A stretch of DNA of 64,000 nucleotides from Coriaria nepalensis (Eukaryota; Streptophyta; Magnoliopsida; Cucurbitales; Coriariaceae): NCBI GenBank assembly GCA_027186245.1, contig CP114500.1:4908001-4972000 (forward strand), written 5' to 3'. The translations under genes were made by a program, and so were the position numbers. This document shows, piece by piece, positions 35,601 to 46,782 of this stretch; the stretch's first letter is position 1; each line of letters starts with the position of its first letter. A model generated the notes under the pieces. It ran no database searches. It was not told the origin of the DNA and saw only the letters and a list, made by a program, of their open reading frames with translations.

Positions 35601-38600
35601 TTTCAAAGAAAGTGACATCCATACTTGCAAAGAATTTTTTTGAGGTAGGATTATAACATATATACCTTTTTTGATTTAGAGAATAGCCCACAAAGACACT
35701 TTTCAGCTTTAGGATCAAGTTTTGACTGGTTGTGTTTGTGTATATGAAAAAAAATAGTGCAGCCAAAAATTCTAGGAGACAAGGAGTTGAAGATTCGGAT
35801 GTGAGGAAAGGTTTCTAACAATCTGTTTAGAGGAGTTTGATATTCTAGCACTTTAGAGGGAACTCTATTTATAATATATGTGGCTGTAAGGACAAATTCT
35901 CCCCATAGATATTTAGGGACCCCTATAGTAAACATGATTGATCTAGTAACTTCCCGTAGGTGTCTTTCTTTTTTTCAACTATCCCATTTTGTTGAGGAGT
36001 CTCATAATAAGTAGATTGATGAAACATGCATTTTTCTGTCAAAAAATCATTTAGAATTGAATTGAAGTATTTTTTACCACTATCAGTTCTAAGAACTTGG
36101 ATTCACTTTTGGAACTGATTTTCAATCATATAATATAACTCTTTGAATTTTTTAGCAGTTTCACCTTTTTCTTTTAATAGAAACACCTAACATATCCTAG
36201 TATGGTCACCAATAAATGAGATAGGAAACAATGATGCTTTGATAATTGACAAGGTTCACATTGAAGACACATTGAGTTAACATTATTGTCAAGGATGGAA
36301 ACAAATGCTTAAGATAAGAAAAACTAGGATGGCCTAACCTATAGTGACATAATATTATTTTATCTCTAACAAGAATAGAAATACTATTATTGGCAGCTTG
36401 AGCTTGTCCACTCTCGGTAGTCGAGTCATCAAAATAATAGAGTCCATCAACCATCCTAGCACTGTCAATCATCTTCTTTGAATATTGGTCCTGAAATTTA
36501 AAGTAAGAATCATAGAATTTCACTAGGCAATTAGAATCTTTGGTGAGTTTGCTAACAGATAAGAGATTACATGGTAACTTAGGAACATGTAAGACATAGT
36601 TTAAGGTTAAATTCTTTGAGATAATGACTGAACCTTTTCCTATTATTGGAGATAAACTCCCATTTGCTATACGAATTTTAAGATTACCAGGACAAGTAGT
36701 ATATGAAGAGAAAACATGAGATAAATGTGTCATGTGATCATAAACACTAGAATAAATGATCCATGGTTCTAGATTAGAAAAGACAGTTGAAGTTATGGGA
36801 AAACTGCCTTTTTGAGCAAGAAAATGTGAACCTGAACTAGAAGTAGGAATCTGGCTGATTATTTTGTATATTTGATCAAGTTGTTCTTTGCTAAGGGACG
36901 GATATAGTGTCTCGGTTTCAACAGAAGCATGCATCCCATGACTGTATTTGTCTCCACTTCGGTTGCCCTTCTAGTTTCGAGACTTTCCATGAATTTTCCA
37001 GCAAGTAGCCCTAGTGTGTCTAGGCTTGTCACAGTAATCACACCAGACCTTCACCTTTTCATCAAACCTCGAGGGTTAGCCATAGTAGGAATTAGACCCT
37101 CTTGGCTTAAAAGCTATTGTTGCAGTTACCATGGTTTCTATTGATACCGTGGTGTTGGCCATAATTTTCAAGATTTTCCCCAGAGCCCTTTTTCCCCATC
37201 ATCATGATCTTACGGCTCTCTTCCCTTCTAATCTCTGAAAAAACTTCCCTTTTAGAGGGCAATGGTTCTTTTCTTGGAATTCGTTCTCTTGCTTAATCCA
37301 GGTCAGGATTGAGACCAACCAAGAACTCAAACACCCTATCTTTTTCTATTGTTTTCTTGAATTATGTAGTATCTGTTTCACATGCCTAGTTAAGATCATA
37401 AAACAGATCTAGTTCTTATCATAACCCTAATATCTTATTATAGTAATTGGTGACAGTTATCTCTCCTTATTTCATCTCTCGAATTTTTGTCTTGATCTCA
37501 TATACTTGAGCTGAGTTTCCCGAGTTTGAGAAACTGGAGGATATTGCATCCCAAACTTCCTTTGCAGTAGGAAGATATATGTAGTTTTGACCAATATCCT
37601 CAACTATGGAGTTCACGAGTCCAGAGATAATGGTATAGTTCTCTTCTTCCTAGGTAGCATAACTCGGATCCTTTATACTCGGTGTTGTTGTTCCTGTTAT
37701 ATATCCCATATTTCCTCTGCCTCGGAGAAACAGTCTCACCAACTGAGACCATCTTAGAAAGTTCTATCATTCAAAAGGTGGGTTGTAATCTAGATGGTAG
37801 ACTTCTCATTGAGGCCTGACGGTTTCTTCCCAATGATCGTTGAAGAATCATCGCCCATGTTGTTGGAAGTTTAAAGAATAAGTCTTCAAATAAGGTTTGG
37901 TTTTTCGAGCCAGAAACGGATAGATATCACTAGCAGATTAAGTCAGCCGTGAATGACCTTAGAAAAGCCCTAGCTCTGATACTATGAAAACTTTGGTAAT
38001 TTTCTATGTTACAGCACTAGACTATTTATACATAGGGAACCCTAGATTAGTTATGGTAAATCCTAACAATCTATTTACAATCCAATATTTTAGAGAAATA
38101 TCTTAAGATTTCTCCTAATAGAATCTACACAATATCTTTCCATATTTTCAACACGTACCCTATTTATTTGTCCTTTCTTTTAAAATATAAACTCAATTTT
38201 CTACGTTAATTAGATTCTATGAGTGGAAAAAAGATGGATCAAAAAAGCAGCCTTACTATGTTTATTTCAAGGATGGCAGACCACTTGTTTTTGCTGCTCT
38301 TTATGATTCCTGGGAAAACCTTGAAGGTACATCTTTCTTTCATGCTTTTGAGATAGAAATTGTTGGATATATCATCTGTGGTAACTGATTATAATTCTCA
38401 ATGGTTTTATACCGTAAAATGGATGATGCATTACCCCATATATCTATATCTATATGTACACATATACATATACATATATACACATATGCATGTACATATA
38501 TACACATATGCATGTACATATATACACATATGCATGTACATATATACACATATGCATGTACATATATACACATATGCATGTACATATATACACATATGCA

Positions 38601-41600
38601 TGTACATATATACACATATGCATGTACATATATACACATATACATGTACATATATACACATACATATACAAAATATGTCTATATATATGTATGTGTATAT
38701 ATGTACTTTTATGTATTATATAGTCAGGGCTACTACTTGACTCACTCTTTTGTAGATAATTATTAAGGTATGCCTTTATGCAGGAGAAAAGTTATACACC
38801 TTTACCATTCTCACCACTTCATCATCTTCAGCTTTAGAGTGGCTGCATGGTTAGTCCTGCTTTATTTTAGTAACTTAATATCTCCTGTTCTTGGTTGTTA
38901 GAGCTAGTAAATTTTTGCCATTGCTTTAGAAGTTGATAAGAAATTTCTCACTGTCTTTGGGCCTTTTCTTTTTAATTTAATATATATATTCCTCAGTTCG
39001 TTCAGTTATATGAACTAGACACGCTCATTAAAGTTGCACTTTGAAAGTACAAAGTTTCATTGTTAAAAAGCTCCATCTTATGTCAGGTATTCTGAAGGTT
39101 TAGATTGTATGTGGATCTTTCTTCTCATTAACTTCTTAGAATGAGTCTTAGGCTGTTGTATTTAAACGAATGGGAAATAAATTATAATTTGTGAGATTTT
39201 GAGAAAGGTTCATATTCTCCAACCTTTATAATGACCCGGAAGCTGGCACAAAGTCTGTTACTTCACTATCACAAAGGTTATACACGCAATTACTAGTCTA
39301 AGCGAATTGAAAGTCTAGGCCTCCAGGAATTTTATTTTATTCCTTCAAATAAATTTTCACGTGGAACACCGAAATGGATACCTCAGTCGAACATTTAGTA
39401 AGAGAGTAATAGTGAGGTGACGTTTATATTTACATCCTGGATAAGAAAATACTTCTATTTTCTATTTTCAACATTTGTACTCTACGACCTTAAAATGAAG
39501 ATTACAGTTTGAATAGTTTGAGTCGAACATTTAGTAAGAAAGTAATAGTGAGGTGACGTTTATATTTACATCCTAGATAAGAAAATACTTCTATTTTCTA
39601 TTTTCCACCTTTGTACTCTACGACCTTAAAATGAAGATTATAGTTTTCATAACCCTTCCAAGTTATGCACAAACATTCGGTTTTAAATGTTTATATTTTT
39701 TTAATTTATTTTTATTTTTATTTTTAGATGTACATCGTTGCACTTTCATGCTATATTTGTGGTATGTAGGCACTTCTGTTACATACTGTCTACTTGGAGG
39801 ATTTGGAGTTAATTATATTTTGTTGGGAATAGTGGTAATTAAATTGCAAATCATGGGGAAAAGGGGATAAAATGGGGAAAGGATATGCCATTACACAAAT
39901 TGTAGAAGTTCTTAATGGAAGGTCTCTCTTGAATTAGGAGGGTGCAATTTCGTAGATCTACGCTCTCACTCTTAGGTTTTCGAAATTTTTGTAACCCCGT
40001 ATCAAATATCATAATTTATTGTTAATTTTGGAGGTAATAGGATGCTTCACATTACCCTCAATTTACATCTTAGAGTCCCTTGTATGGGGAGGAAACCTTA
40101 GTCTACATAGAAGGAAAACTACATAATGTATATCTAAAAGGAAATAATCAGGACCCCTAAAGATACCCTAAAATATCGCATCTAATCTACAAACAAATCA
40201 ATTTGATTTGTTTGCTGGCCGAATACTGAATATATTCTACACTCCCCTCTCAAGCTTGGTTATAGATGGTAATCAAGCCAAGCTTGGACTTTAGATCTTC
40301 AAACTTGATTCCTGGTAGAGCCCTAGTAAGGATATCAGTTGTCTGGAGACATGTAGGCATATATTCAATGGTCACATTCAATAACGATGTTCGTGAGTGG
40401 TAAGGATGATTATCTTATTGGCGCAATAGTTCAACCAGCAAAAGAGGTCCAAATTTCAAAAGATGGAAAGTTGAAATTAACATGGTCATGTCATGGTTGA
40501 TCAATTCAATGACTAACAAAGTTGGGGAGGATTTCATACTCTATGAAATAGCACAAGAAATATAGGAGTCAACCAAAGAGATGTACATCGATAAAGAAGA
40601 TACTGCTGAGATATTTGAGATAGAAGGCATTCTTCATTATCTTCGTCAAGGAGATCATTCAGTCACTCAATACTTTATGCTTCTCAATAGGTATTGGCAC
40701 GTATTCGATTTCTTTGAGAATCATGATTGAAATGTGAAGAAGATACTGTCAAGTACAAATAAATTGTGGAGAGGAGACGTATCTACAAGTTTTTATTAGG
40801 ATAAAATAAAGATCTTGATGAAGTACGTGGCAGAATCTTAGCCACCAAACCTCTTCCTAATGTCCGTGAGGTAGCTTCGGAAGTCTGCCGAGAGGAAAGC
40901 CAAAAGAAGGCCAAGATGGGTTCAAAGAACACTCGGCCACAAAGGGGAGGAGGAAGACCTTGGTGTGATCATAGTAAGCGTTCAGGAAATACAAAGGAAA
41001 CTTGTTGGAAGATTCATGGCAAGCCTGCAGATTGGAAACCAAGAGAAAGTCGTGGACACCAAGCTTCTGTTGAAGAAAAATATGTTGTTCATGAACCAAT
41101 ATTATTCAGTAAAGAGCAACTTGAATTTCTTCAGAAATTGATCAGACGACCAACCCAAGGTTCATCATCCTCTAACTCCAAAATTGGATCAGGATCCTTG
41201 GCACAAAGAGGTAATTTTATATCTGCCTTAAAAACAAGGAGCGAAAAATTAAATCAATGATTGTTGACTCTGGATGCTACAGTTCTCATAAATTATAAAC
41301 CTTGTTTTGAGAACTTTACTGTTCAGTTGCAGATGGTTTTCTCTCAAAAGTGGTTGGCATAGGATCTATTCTAATTTCTAAGGATCTCATTCTTGATCCA
41401 GTTCTTTTGGTTCCTAATTTAGATTGTAATTTGCCATCTATCAGTAAACTCACTTAGGATAAGAACTGTGTTGCTAACTTCTTCCAAAATTGTTGTGTTT
41501 TTCAGTATTTGGATTCGGGGAGGATGATTGGCAATGCTGATATGTGTTCGGACCTCTATATCCTCAAGGTTGAAGATCTTGCTAAGAGACAACCTCTAGT

Positions 41601-44600
41601 GACACTCTATTTCAGTTTCAAATAATGATAGTGATGTTATGTTATGGCATTATCGCTTAGGATATCCAAATTTCATGTACTTTTGAAAGCTTTTTCCTTA
41701 TTCAATAAAAATTCCAAAGTTTTCTCATGTGAAATTAGCCAGTTATCCAAACATGCTCATAGTCCATATTGGCTTATAAATAATCTCATTCATTTTCAAT
41801 GATACATAGTGATGTTTGGGGAACATCAAAGATAAAAAATGTTATAGGCTCTAGATGGTTTATCTCTTTTATACATGATCATACAAGAGTGTCTTAGATA
41901 TTTTTTATGAAAGAAAAATCTGAAGCAAGTTAAGTTTTCATGAATTTCCATATTATGATCCAAACTTAGTTTCATGCCCTAATTCAAATTATGAAAACAT
42001 ACAATGCAAAAGATTACTTTAATTCAATTTTTGGAAGCTTCCTTTAAAAAATGGGTATTTTTCATCAAAGTTCTTATCTAGATACTCCACACCAAAATGG
42101 GGTGACTGAGAGAAAAAAATATGCATCTATTAGAGGTTACAAGATCAATTATGTTCATAGCTAATGTTCCAAAAACTTTTTGGGGAGAATCTATCTTTAC
42201 AGTTGCCTGTCTCATAAATAGAATGCCCTCTCGTGTCTTAAAATTCCAAACACCTTTCCAAGTCCTTCTTCAGTCATATCCTAACAGTCGTCTCATTTAT
42301 ATCAGGTTAATGGAAGTACTGAAAGGTTTAAAGCTCGATTAGTCGCAAGAGGGCTTACGCAATCTTATGGAATCGATTATCAAGAAACCCTTGCACCTAT
42401 GGCAAAGTTGAATACAATTAGAGTTCTATTATCTTTGGCTGTTAACCGCGATTGGTGCCTACACCAAATGAATATTAAAAATGTCTTTCTCAATGGTAAC
42501 TTAGAGGAAGAGGTATATATTGAAATTCCCTTGGAATTGGAGACTCAAGCCAACATTGACAAAGTGTGCAGACTTCGGAAATCCTTATATGGCCCCAAGG
42601 AGTCTCCCCGAGCTTGGTTTGATCGCTTCACCAAGGCTATGAAGAAGGTTGGTTATTCTCAATGTCAAACAGATCCTACATTGTTTATAAAGCATTATGC
42701 TAATGGCAAACTAGTTATTATTATTGTATATGTGGATGATATAGTTGTTACAAGAGATCATGAAATGGAAATAAGCCAACTTAAGAAGTTTCTTGCTTAA
42801 GAGTTTGAAGTCAAAGACCTAGGAAATCTCAAATATTTTCTAGAGATGGAAATTGCTTGATCTAATAAAGGAATTGTGGTTTCTCAACGGAAATGCATTC
42901 TTGATCTTCTAAAAGAAAGTGGTATGCTTGGCTGCAAACCGGCTAATACTCCTATGGATCATTCAACAAAGTTAGGAGCTGAACAAGGAATTGTTCCAGT
43001 TGACAAAGAACAATATCAACAACTTGTGGGAAAACTCATCTCTCTTTCTGACTTGGTTTTTCTAACAGTCTAGTTAGTCTGTTCATGAACAATCCAACTA
43101 AGATGCACTTGTAAGCTGTGTACCGAGTTTCTGAGGTATCTAAAGATGACTCTAGGAAGGGGATTGTACTTAAGAAAAAATCTAGATAGGGGTGTAGAGA
43201 TGTTCTCTGATGTTGACTGGGTAGGATCAGTAACAGACAGAAAGTCCACTTCTGAATATTGCACATATGTATGGGGAAACCTATTCACGTGGAGAAGCAA
43301 GAAGCAATCTGTTGTGGTTAGGAGTTGTGCTGAAGTGGAGTATAGGGCCCCCTAGCTCAAGGAATATGTGAGGTAATGTGGTTAAAGAGAACCTATGAAG
43401 ATGTTTTGTGACAATTTAGCCACCATAAGTATTGCAAAGAACCCTGTTCATATTATGAAACAGGTGGAAATAGGTCGACACTTAATTAAAGAGAATATAG
43501 AATGAATAATCTCCTTGGTGCATATTCCAACAACTTCTCATACTGCTGTCATTCTCACCAAGGCTCTTCCACGGATACATTTTGAAGGTTTGAGATCCAA
43601 GCTGGTTATGATTGATATCTACTACCTAGCTTGAGGGGGAGTGGGAATATTGTGTTATAGCTGTATATTATAGCTGTAACACCAATTGCAGTTTTAGATT
43701 ATTTTATTTTCCTTAGTTAGATATGTTAGTTATATGTTTTCCTTCTTTTTATTAGCTGTATTATTTTCTCTAGTATTTTTTAGGAATTTTCTTTTCTTTG
43801 CTGTTCTATATATGGAAACTTGCTTGCTGTAACGTTAGTCAAATAAGAGAAGAATTCGTTTTCCTATTACTATTCTCTCTATAATTCTTCATAAATCATT
43901 TCCCAGATTTCTGCTTATGTTGTCTCTCTCTATTTTCAAGTAATTGAAAGTAACAGACATACAAGACTTGCATAGTAGATAATGGGATCCCTAAACTGTT
44001 CCAGATCAGCTATCAATAATTTTTGGCTTTCATGTTAAATGGATTACAAAAAACTACAGGAACAGAAAAAATTCAAGATAACTAATATACTCTATTGAAT
44101 ATCAACTGTTTATTTATGAACAAAGTCTTGATAAAGTGATGACAGAAATTAAATAAAAATAATGCGAAGTTAAGCACTTATCAGTAAATGAAATCCATGA
44201 TGGGAATAGAATTCTGACGAGTAGTATGGCTTTACATTGACTTAGGAAACTAGGTCATAATTATTGTAGTATGGCTGTATGAATTGCAACATGAAAGCCC
44301 AAAATCTCCCAAGTCAACTGTGTAATTGAAGCCTAACTCATCATTCCTGTTCCCCTAACTATTCATGAATACGGAGGGGTCCTACAAATTTCTGAAGACC
44401 GTGAAGGGCTGAATAGGGGCCAGTCTGACTTTCTGCTTTTAGGCTGTCAAAGCTGCTACTAAAATGGTTTGAAGTGTAATGTTTCTGAAATCGTTGCTGT
44501 GTGCACATTGTAGATGAACTATCTTCTGTGAAATAGCATAAAGTTACCAATCATCATGTTGGTATCTGCTTCACTTATTGCATTTGTCCCGTGTTATTCA

Positions 44601-45978
44601 TGCTCCAACAGTCATAGAACGTTATAATATATATAGATGTGCTAAACATTTGCAATTGTGCATGATGGCTCCGACTCCGATGATTTTTCTTTCATCGTGG
44701 ATTTTTTAGGAAAGAAACATCTCATGCCACTTTTATATCCCAGGGTTTCACTCTAAGTTAATTCTCTTGCATCAACATTCATAGGATTCCTAAGTTGGTT
44801 ACAAGAGTTGCAAAATTTCTGTAGGCAGTGACTAATCTGTATATGAGTATGAATTCTTTCCAAAGCTAAGTTTCTATATGCTAATTTGAGAATAGAGCTT
44901 TCCTTTTAGACAGGATGCCTGTTATTTTGAGTAACAAGGTATCCACTGATATGTGGCTGAATGATTCTGCATCTTCCCAATTGGATTCGCTGCTAAAAGC
45001 ATATGAGGACCCAGGTTTGGTAAGAACTCTTCGAACATAAGAAATAAGGTTAAAATTTTGTATAAAATAATCTCAGTTTAAACTGCTATTTCCCCTAAGT
45101 TTCAAAATGTAAACCCATAGGTGTGGTATCCAGTGACTCCTGCCATGGGTAAGCCGTCATTTGATGGACCAGAGTGCATCAAGGAGGTACAGAGACTTGT
45201 CTCAACTTCTGATTATAATGATAATTATTGTTTCTCCCTCTTTTAATAATTGCTATTAACAAAGTGAAAAAATGGTCATCTTTCAAATAAGCCCTCTAAT
45301 CGAGTCAATCAGATGCACGTTTTAGCTTATTGCAATATCGTTATCTTGGCATACTATTATTGGGTAAGGTATATGGAGAAAAAGTTTATGCATGAAACTA
45401 GAAAATGAAAATGTTTTGCACTATTCTCTTGCTTGTTAAGACAATGAGATAGTAGTTCTGTGGATAGCATTTCACTTGGGACCTAATTAGTCCCAGGTTT
45501 TGAGTCATACAGGAACTAGGGGAACATATATGATCCTCTTAAAAAAAAAAAAAAAACAGTTTCATCCTTTTCTCTGCCATTGTGGTTTGTTATCTGTTGA
45601 TTGGTTTGTGAACTTCCTCAGATACCGTTGAAGATGGAAGCGAAAAATCTCATCTCAACATTTTTCTCTGCCAAGGGAACAAAAAAATACCAAGTAGTAG
45701 AACCAGATGTTAAGCCTGACCAATTACAACAAAACTGCTTGAAAGAAAAACCGGAACACAGTAATTTGGGACTTGAACTCTGCTCTGAAGAAGAAAAGCG
45801 AGACTTATTTAAGATGGATACAATTAAGTGCCTGACAAAGCGGGGCTATGAGGAGGTGTCATCTGATCTAAAGCCCGACATTGATATGACATCTCCCAGT
45901 CCAGTGACAAAGAAGAGGAACGTGAAAAATGTTGCTCACAAACAACCTACTCTTTTTTCTTACTTTGGAAAGAGCTAG
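29668..45978 (+). CDS. HMCES: SRAP/HMCES-type abasic-site-processing protein, eight exons
   Basis: Exons: 29668-29762, 29908-30064, 31504-31589, 38214-38326, 38784-38849, 44910-45019, 45121-45186 and 45622-45978. They sum to 1050 bases, 349 aa, with GT/AG at every join and no stop. The family crosslinks to abasic sites in single-stranded DNA through Cys2, shielding replication forks. Seen here: MCGRARCTL at the start (Cys2 free after Met removal), YNVSPG (Asn38), KWGLVPSF, FNARSES, VEGFYEW (Glu112), WLHDRMPV (His172) and VTPAMGK; all expected active-site residues are present. A charged tail ends QPTLFSYFGKS, a likely PCNA-binding box. Introns 3 (6.6 kb) and 5 (6.1 kb) carry Copia insertions. 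The start is chosen because Cys must be residue 2. The gene looks functional despite its size. Confidence 0.95.
31590..33409. other. HMCES intron 3, part before the Copia insertion
   Basis: AT-rich intron sequence. Overlapping open frames at 32201-32395 (+, 64 aa) and 32222-32500 (-, 92 aa; hydrophobic, serine-rich start, then a Cys-Ser-Cys stretch) lie in GC-richer DNA than the rest and could be a remnant of another transcript. I recognise no family and would not call a gene. Confidence 0.35.
33592..34946 (-). pseudogene. Copia reverse transcriptase and RNase H (HMCES intron 3)
   Basis: 34946-33996 is a 316-aa open frame covering most of RT: KGFTQTYGIDYQETFAPVAK, LDVKNAF, LYSLKQSPRVWF, an intact YVDD at residues 146-149, LGIEFARSKKGI, ETPMEAN, LVGRLIYL-like LLGRLIYLAHTRPDIAF and ILKYLKG. 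Beyond a stop, 33804-33592 holds the RNase H tail (YFDNKAAINIAHN, RTKHVEIDRYFIKKKLEEG, DIFTKGLQ). It is the longest uninterrupted pol frame in the window, which suggests a younger insertion than the other copies. Confidence 0.92.
35000..36205 (-). pseudogene. Copia integrase remnant (HMCES intron 3)
   Basis: Minus-strand frames 35935-35651 (YLWGEFVLTATYIINRVPSKVL, then RIFGCTIFFHIHKHNQSKLDPKAEK) and 35766-35458 cover the integrase end and the following spacer. The catalytic core at 35940-36205 is interrupted by stops. The two frames overlap through a frameshift near 35700. Confidence 0.85.
36206..37858 (-). pseudogene. Copia gag, protease and GAG-pre-integrase (HMCES intron 3)
   Basis: Gag starts MGDDSSTIIGKKPSGLNEK at 37858 but soon meets stops. 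The zinc knuckle near 37050 is intact (CDYCDKPRHTRATC). The frame 36934-36206 (242 aa) includes the protease position, where the usual DSG reads YSS (WIIYSSVYDHMTH), losing the catalytic Asp. It then reads KIRIANGSLSPIIGKGSV, LNYVLHVPKLPCNLLSVSKLT and HYRLGHPSF. Confidence 0.88.
38451..38670. repeat. 22-bp minisatellite, alternating pyrimidine-purine tract (HMCES intron 4)
   Basis: The unit CATATGCATGTACATATATA plus CA repeats about eight times, with variants at the edges. From 38451 to 38670 every odd base is a pyrimidine and every even base a purine, without a break. The unit includes palindromes CATATG, ATGCAT and TGTACA. Long Met/Cys/Tyr/His open frames on both strands across this tract are repeat by-products, not genes. 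Confidence 0.95.
39386..39646. repeat. 146-bp tandem duplication (HMCES intron 5)
   Basis: The segment starting GTCGAACATTTAGTAAG at 39386 repeats at 39532 with few changes; the second copy runs to about 39646. Both end near CGACCTTAAAATGAAGATTA. Confidence 0.92.
39821..40370 (-). repeat. Antisense Copia remnant: 3' LTR and RNase H tail (HMCES intron 5)
   Basis: An LTR of about 421 bases at 39821-40241 (plus strand TGTTGGGAAT ... ATTCTACA). Beside it is a polypurine tract (minus GAGAGGGGAGTG) and the end of a Copia RNase H frame (minus FEDLKSKLGLITIYNQA, stop). The rest is absent; at about 40375 the sequence switches to a different, sense-oriented Copia. Confidence 0.75.
40380..43640 (+). 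pseudogene. Sense Copia gag-pol in HMCES intron 5, internally deleted
   Basis: Gag from about 40420 (WLINSMTNKVGEDF, LRQGDHSVTQYF) with stops. 40916-41260 has a broken knuckle (CDHSKRSGNTKETC: Cys to Ser, His to Asn) and WKIHGKPADWKP. The protease DSG is kept near 41265. GAG-pre-integrase and integrase decay to 42290; 42121-42342 fuses the integrase end to the RT start through a deletion near 42290-42310. RT at 42399-42800 keeps YVDD (IIIVYVDDIVV), then VSQRKCILDLL and broken RNase H (VDWVGSVTDRKSTSEY, 43200-43270). The polypurine tract is at 43632-43641. The 5' LTR is missing. Confidence 0.9.
43642..43955 (+). repeat. Copia 3' LTR (HMCES intron 5)
   Basis: Starts TGGGAATATTGTG straight after the polypurine tract TTGAGGGGGAG. 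Contains TATA-like TCTATATATGG near 43806. The end at TAACA (43955) is a guess, as no second LTR is available for comparison. Confidence 0.6.
43956..44909. other. HMCES intron 5, remainder
   Basis: Ordinary AT-rich intron sequence up to the exon 6 acceptor (CTTTTAG at 44909). No repeat or coding similarity seen. Confidence 0.5.
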
Positions 45979-46461
45979 TCGTTGTCACCTATTTATGTTG
46001 TGCATATGCCGGTTTTGAATATAGCCCATGATAATTAATACTACTGTACTGACTGGTGACGTGTGGTTGTTTCTGAAGGTTCCTGACTTCCTGTTACATT
46101 CAGCTAATCAAATCCCTGTTTGTTTTGAGACTTCTTACTTACTGTGGTTGAGACGCTAATACGTTTCTTACGTCTCTACATTGTGCTATTTTCACAGACG
46201 AAAGGATGCACTGAAGTTAAAACTGAAGTTGGCCTTTTCTGAAATATAATGGAATATATACCCACTCAAACACACACAATATGCGTAGAAGCCAATTCGG
46301 CTAATTATTTGCTCTATCAAATCCCTTTAGCCTGTTCTGCTTTTATTTATGAAAAATCCCTGTACGGATTAAGGAGTTTTCTTACACCCTTGTTGCATTT
46401 ATGGGAGTAAAAAGATCTCTAGATAGGGAGGAAAAACCCAGAAAGAAAAAACCCAAATATA
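45979..46461. other. HMCES 3' flank
   Basis: Probable 3' UTR and downstream sequence. No canonical AATAAA noticed; plant signals are often degenerate. No gene seen. Confidence 0.35.
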
Positions 46462-46782
46462 TTACTTGTTTGAGCAATAATTAACATTAGGTAACAAAGG
46501 GAATATATTGGGACGTAAGACGGGTATAGATGAGCAATATGGCTCCACGAACAATCCGTTCGCTGCAAGCTTCGGCATAATCTTCTTCAGGATTAGAAAA
46601 GATCGACCGAGCATAACCCGCCATTGTACCATTGGTGGCAACCCAAGACAGAATCTTGGACGCTTATTTCCCAGCCTTATGGTGCTAGAAAGACGGCCGG
46701 AACGCCGCAATCGCCGATTCTGACGGTATGACGTAATAAACGCTGTATGGTTTGAGCACTGCATGGATATGGAGTGGAGCAA
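46462..46782 (-). other. Unassigned open frame in GC-richer DNA
   Basis: A minus-strand open frame of 106 aa (basic start with RQNRRLRRSGRLSS) overlaps a 71-aa plus-strand frame. I recognise neither. The DNA here is richer in GC and CpG than its flanks, so it could be a small gene, a 5' exon or a processed remnant. No splice sites or domains support a choice. Confidence 0.2.

Larger units (their letters stand above)
33410..38153 (-). mobile_element. Complete but dead Copia element in HMCES intron 3, with LTRs and TSD
   Basis: Left LTR 33410-33551 (142 bp) and right LTR 37985-38153 (169 bp) start TGAAAACTTTGG and end TTTTCAACA; the left copy lacks about 27 bases present in the right. Flanking five-base duplications are CGTAT (33405-33409) and CGTAC (38154-38158), one mismatch. 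A primer-binding site (minus TATCAGAGC, 37971-37983) follows the right LTR, so the element points against HMCES. All Copia domains are present in order on the minus strand, with stops. The short LTR and the gag start suggest an Ale-like lineage (inference). Confidence 0.93.

Noticed and set aside
38340..38766. Six overlapping open frames on both strands encoding Met/Cys/Tyr/His-rich repeats
   Set aside because: They come from the 22-bp alternating repeat in HMCES intron 4; frames open on both strands are expected from its composition.
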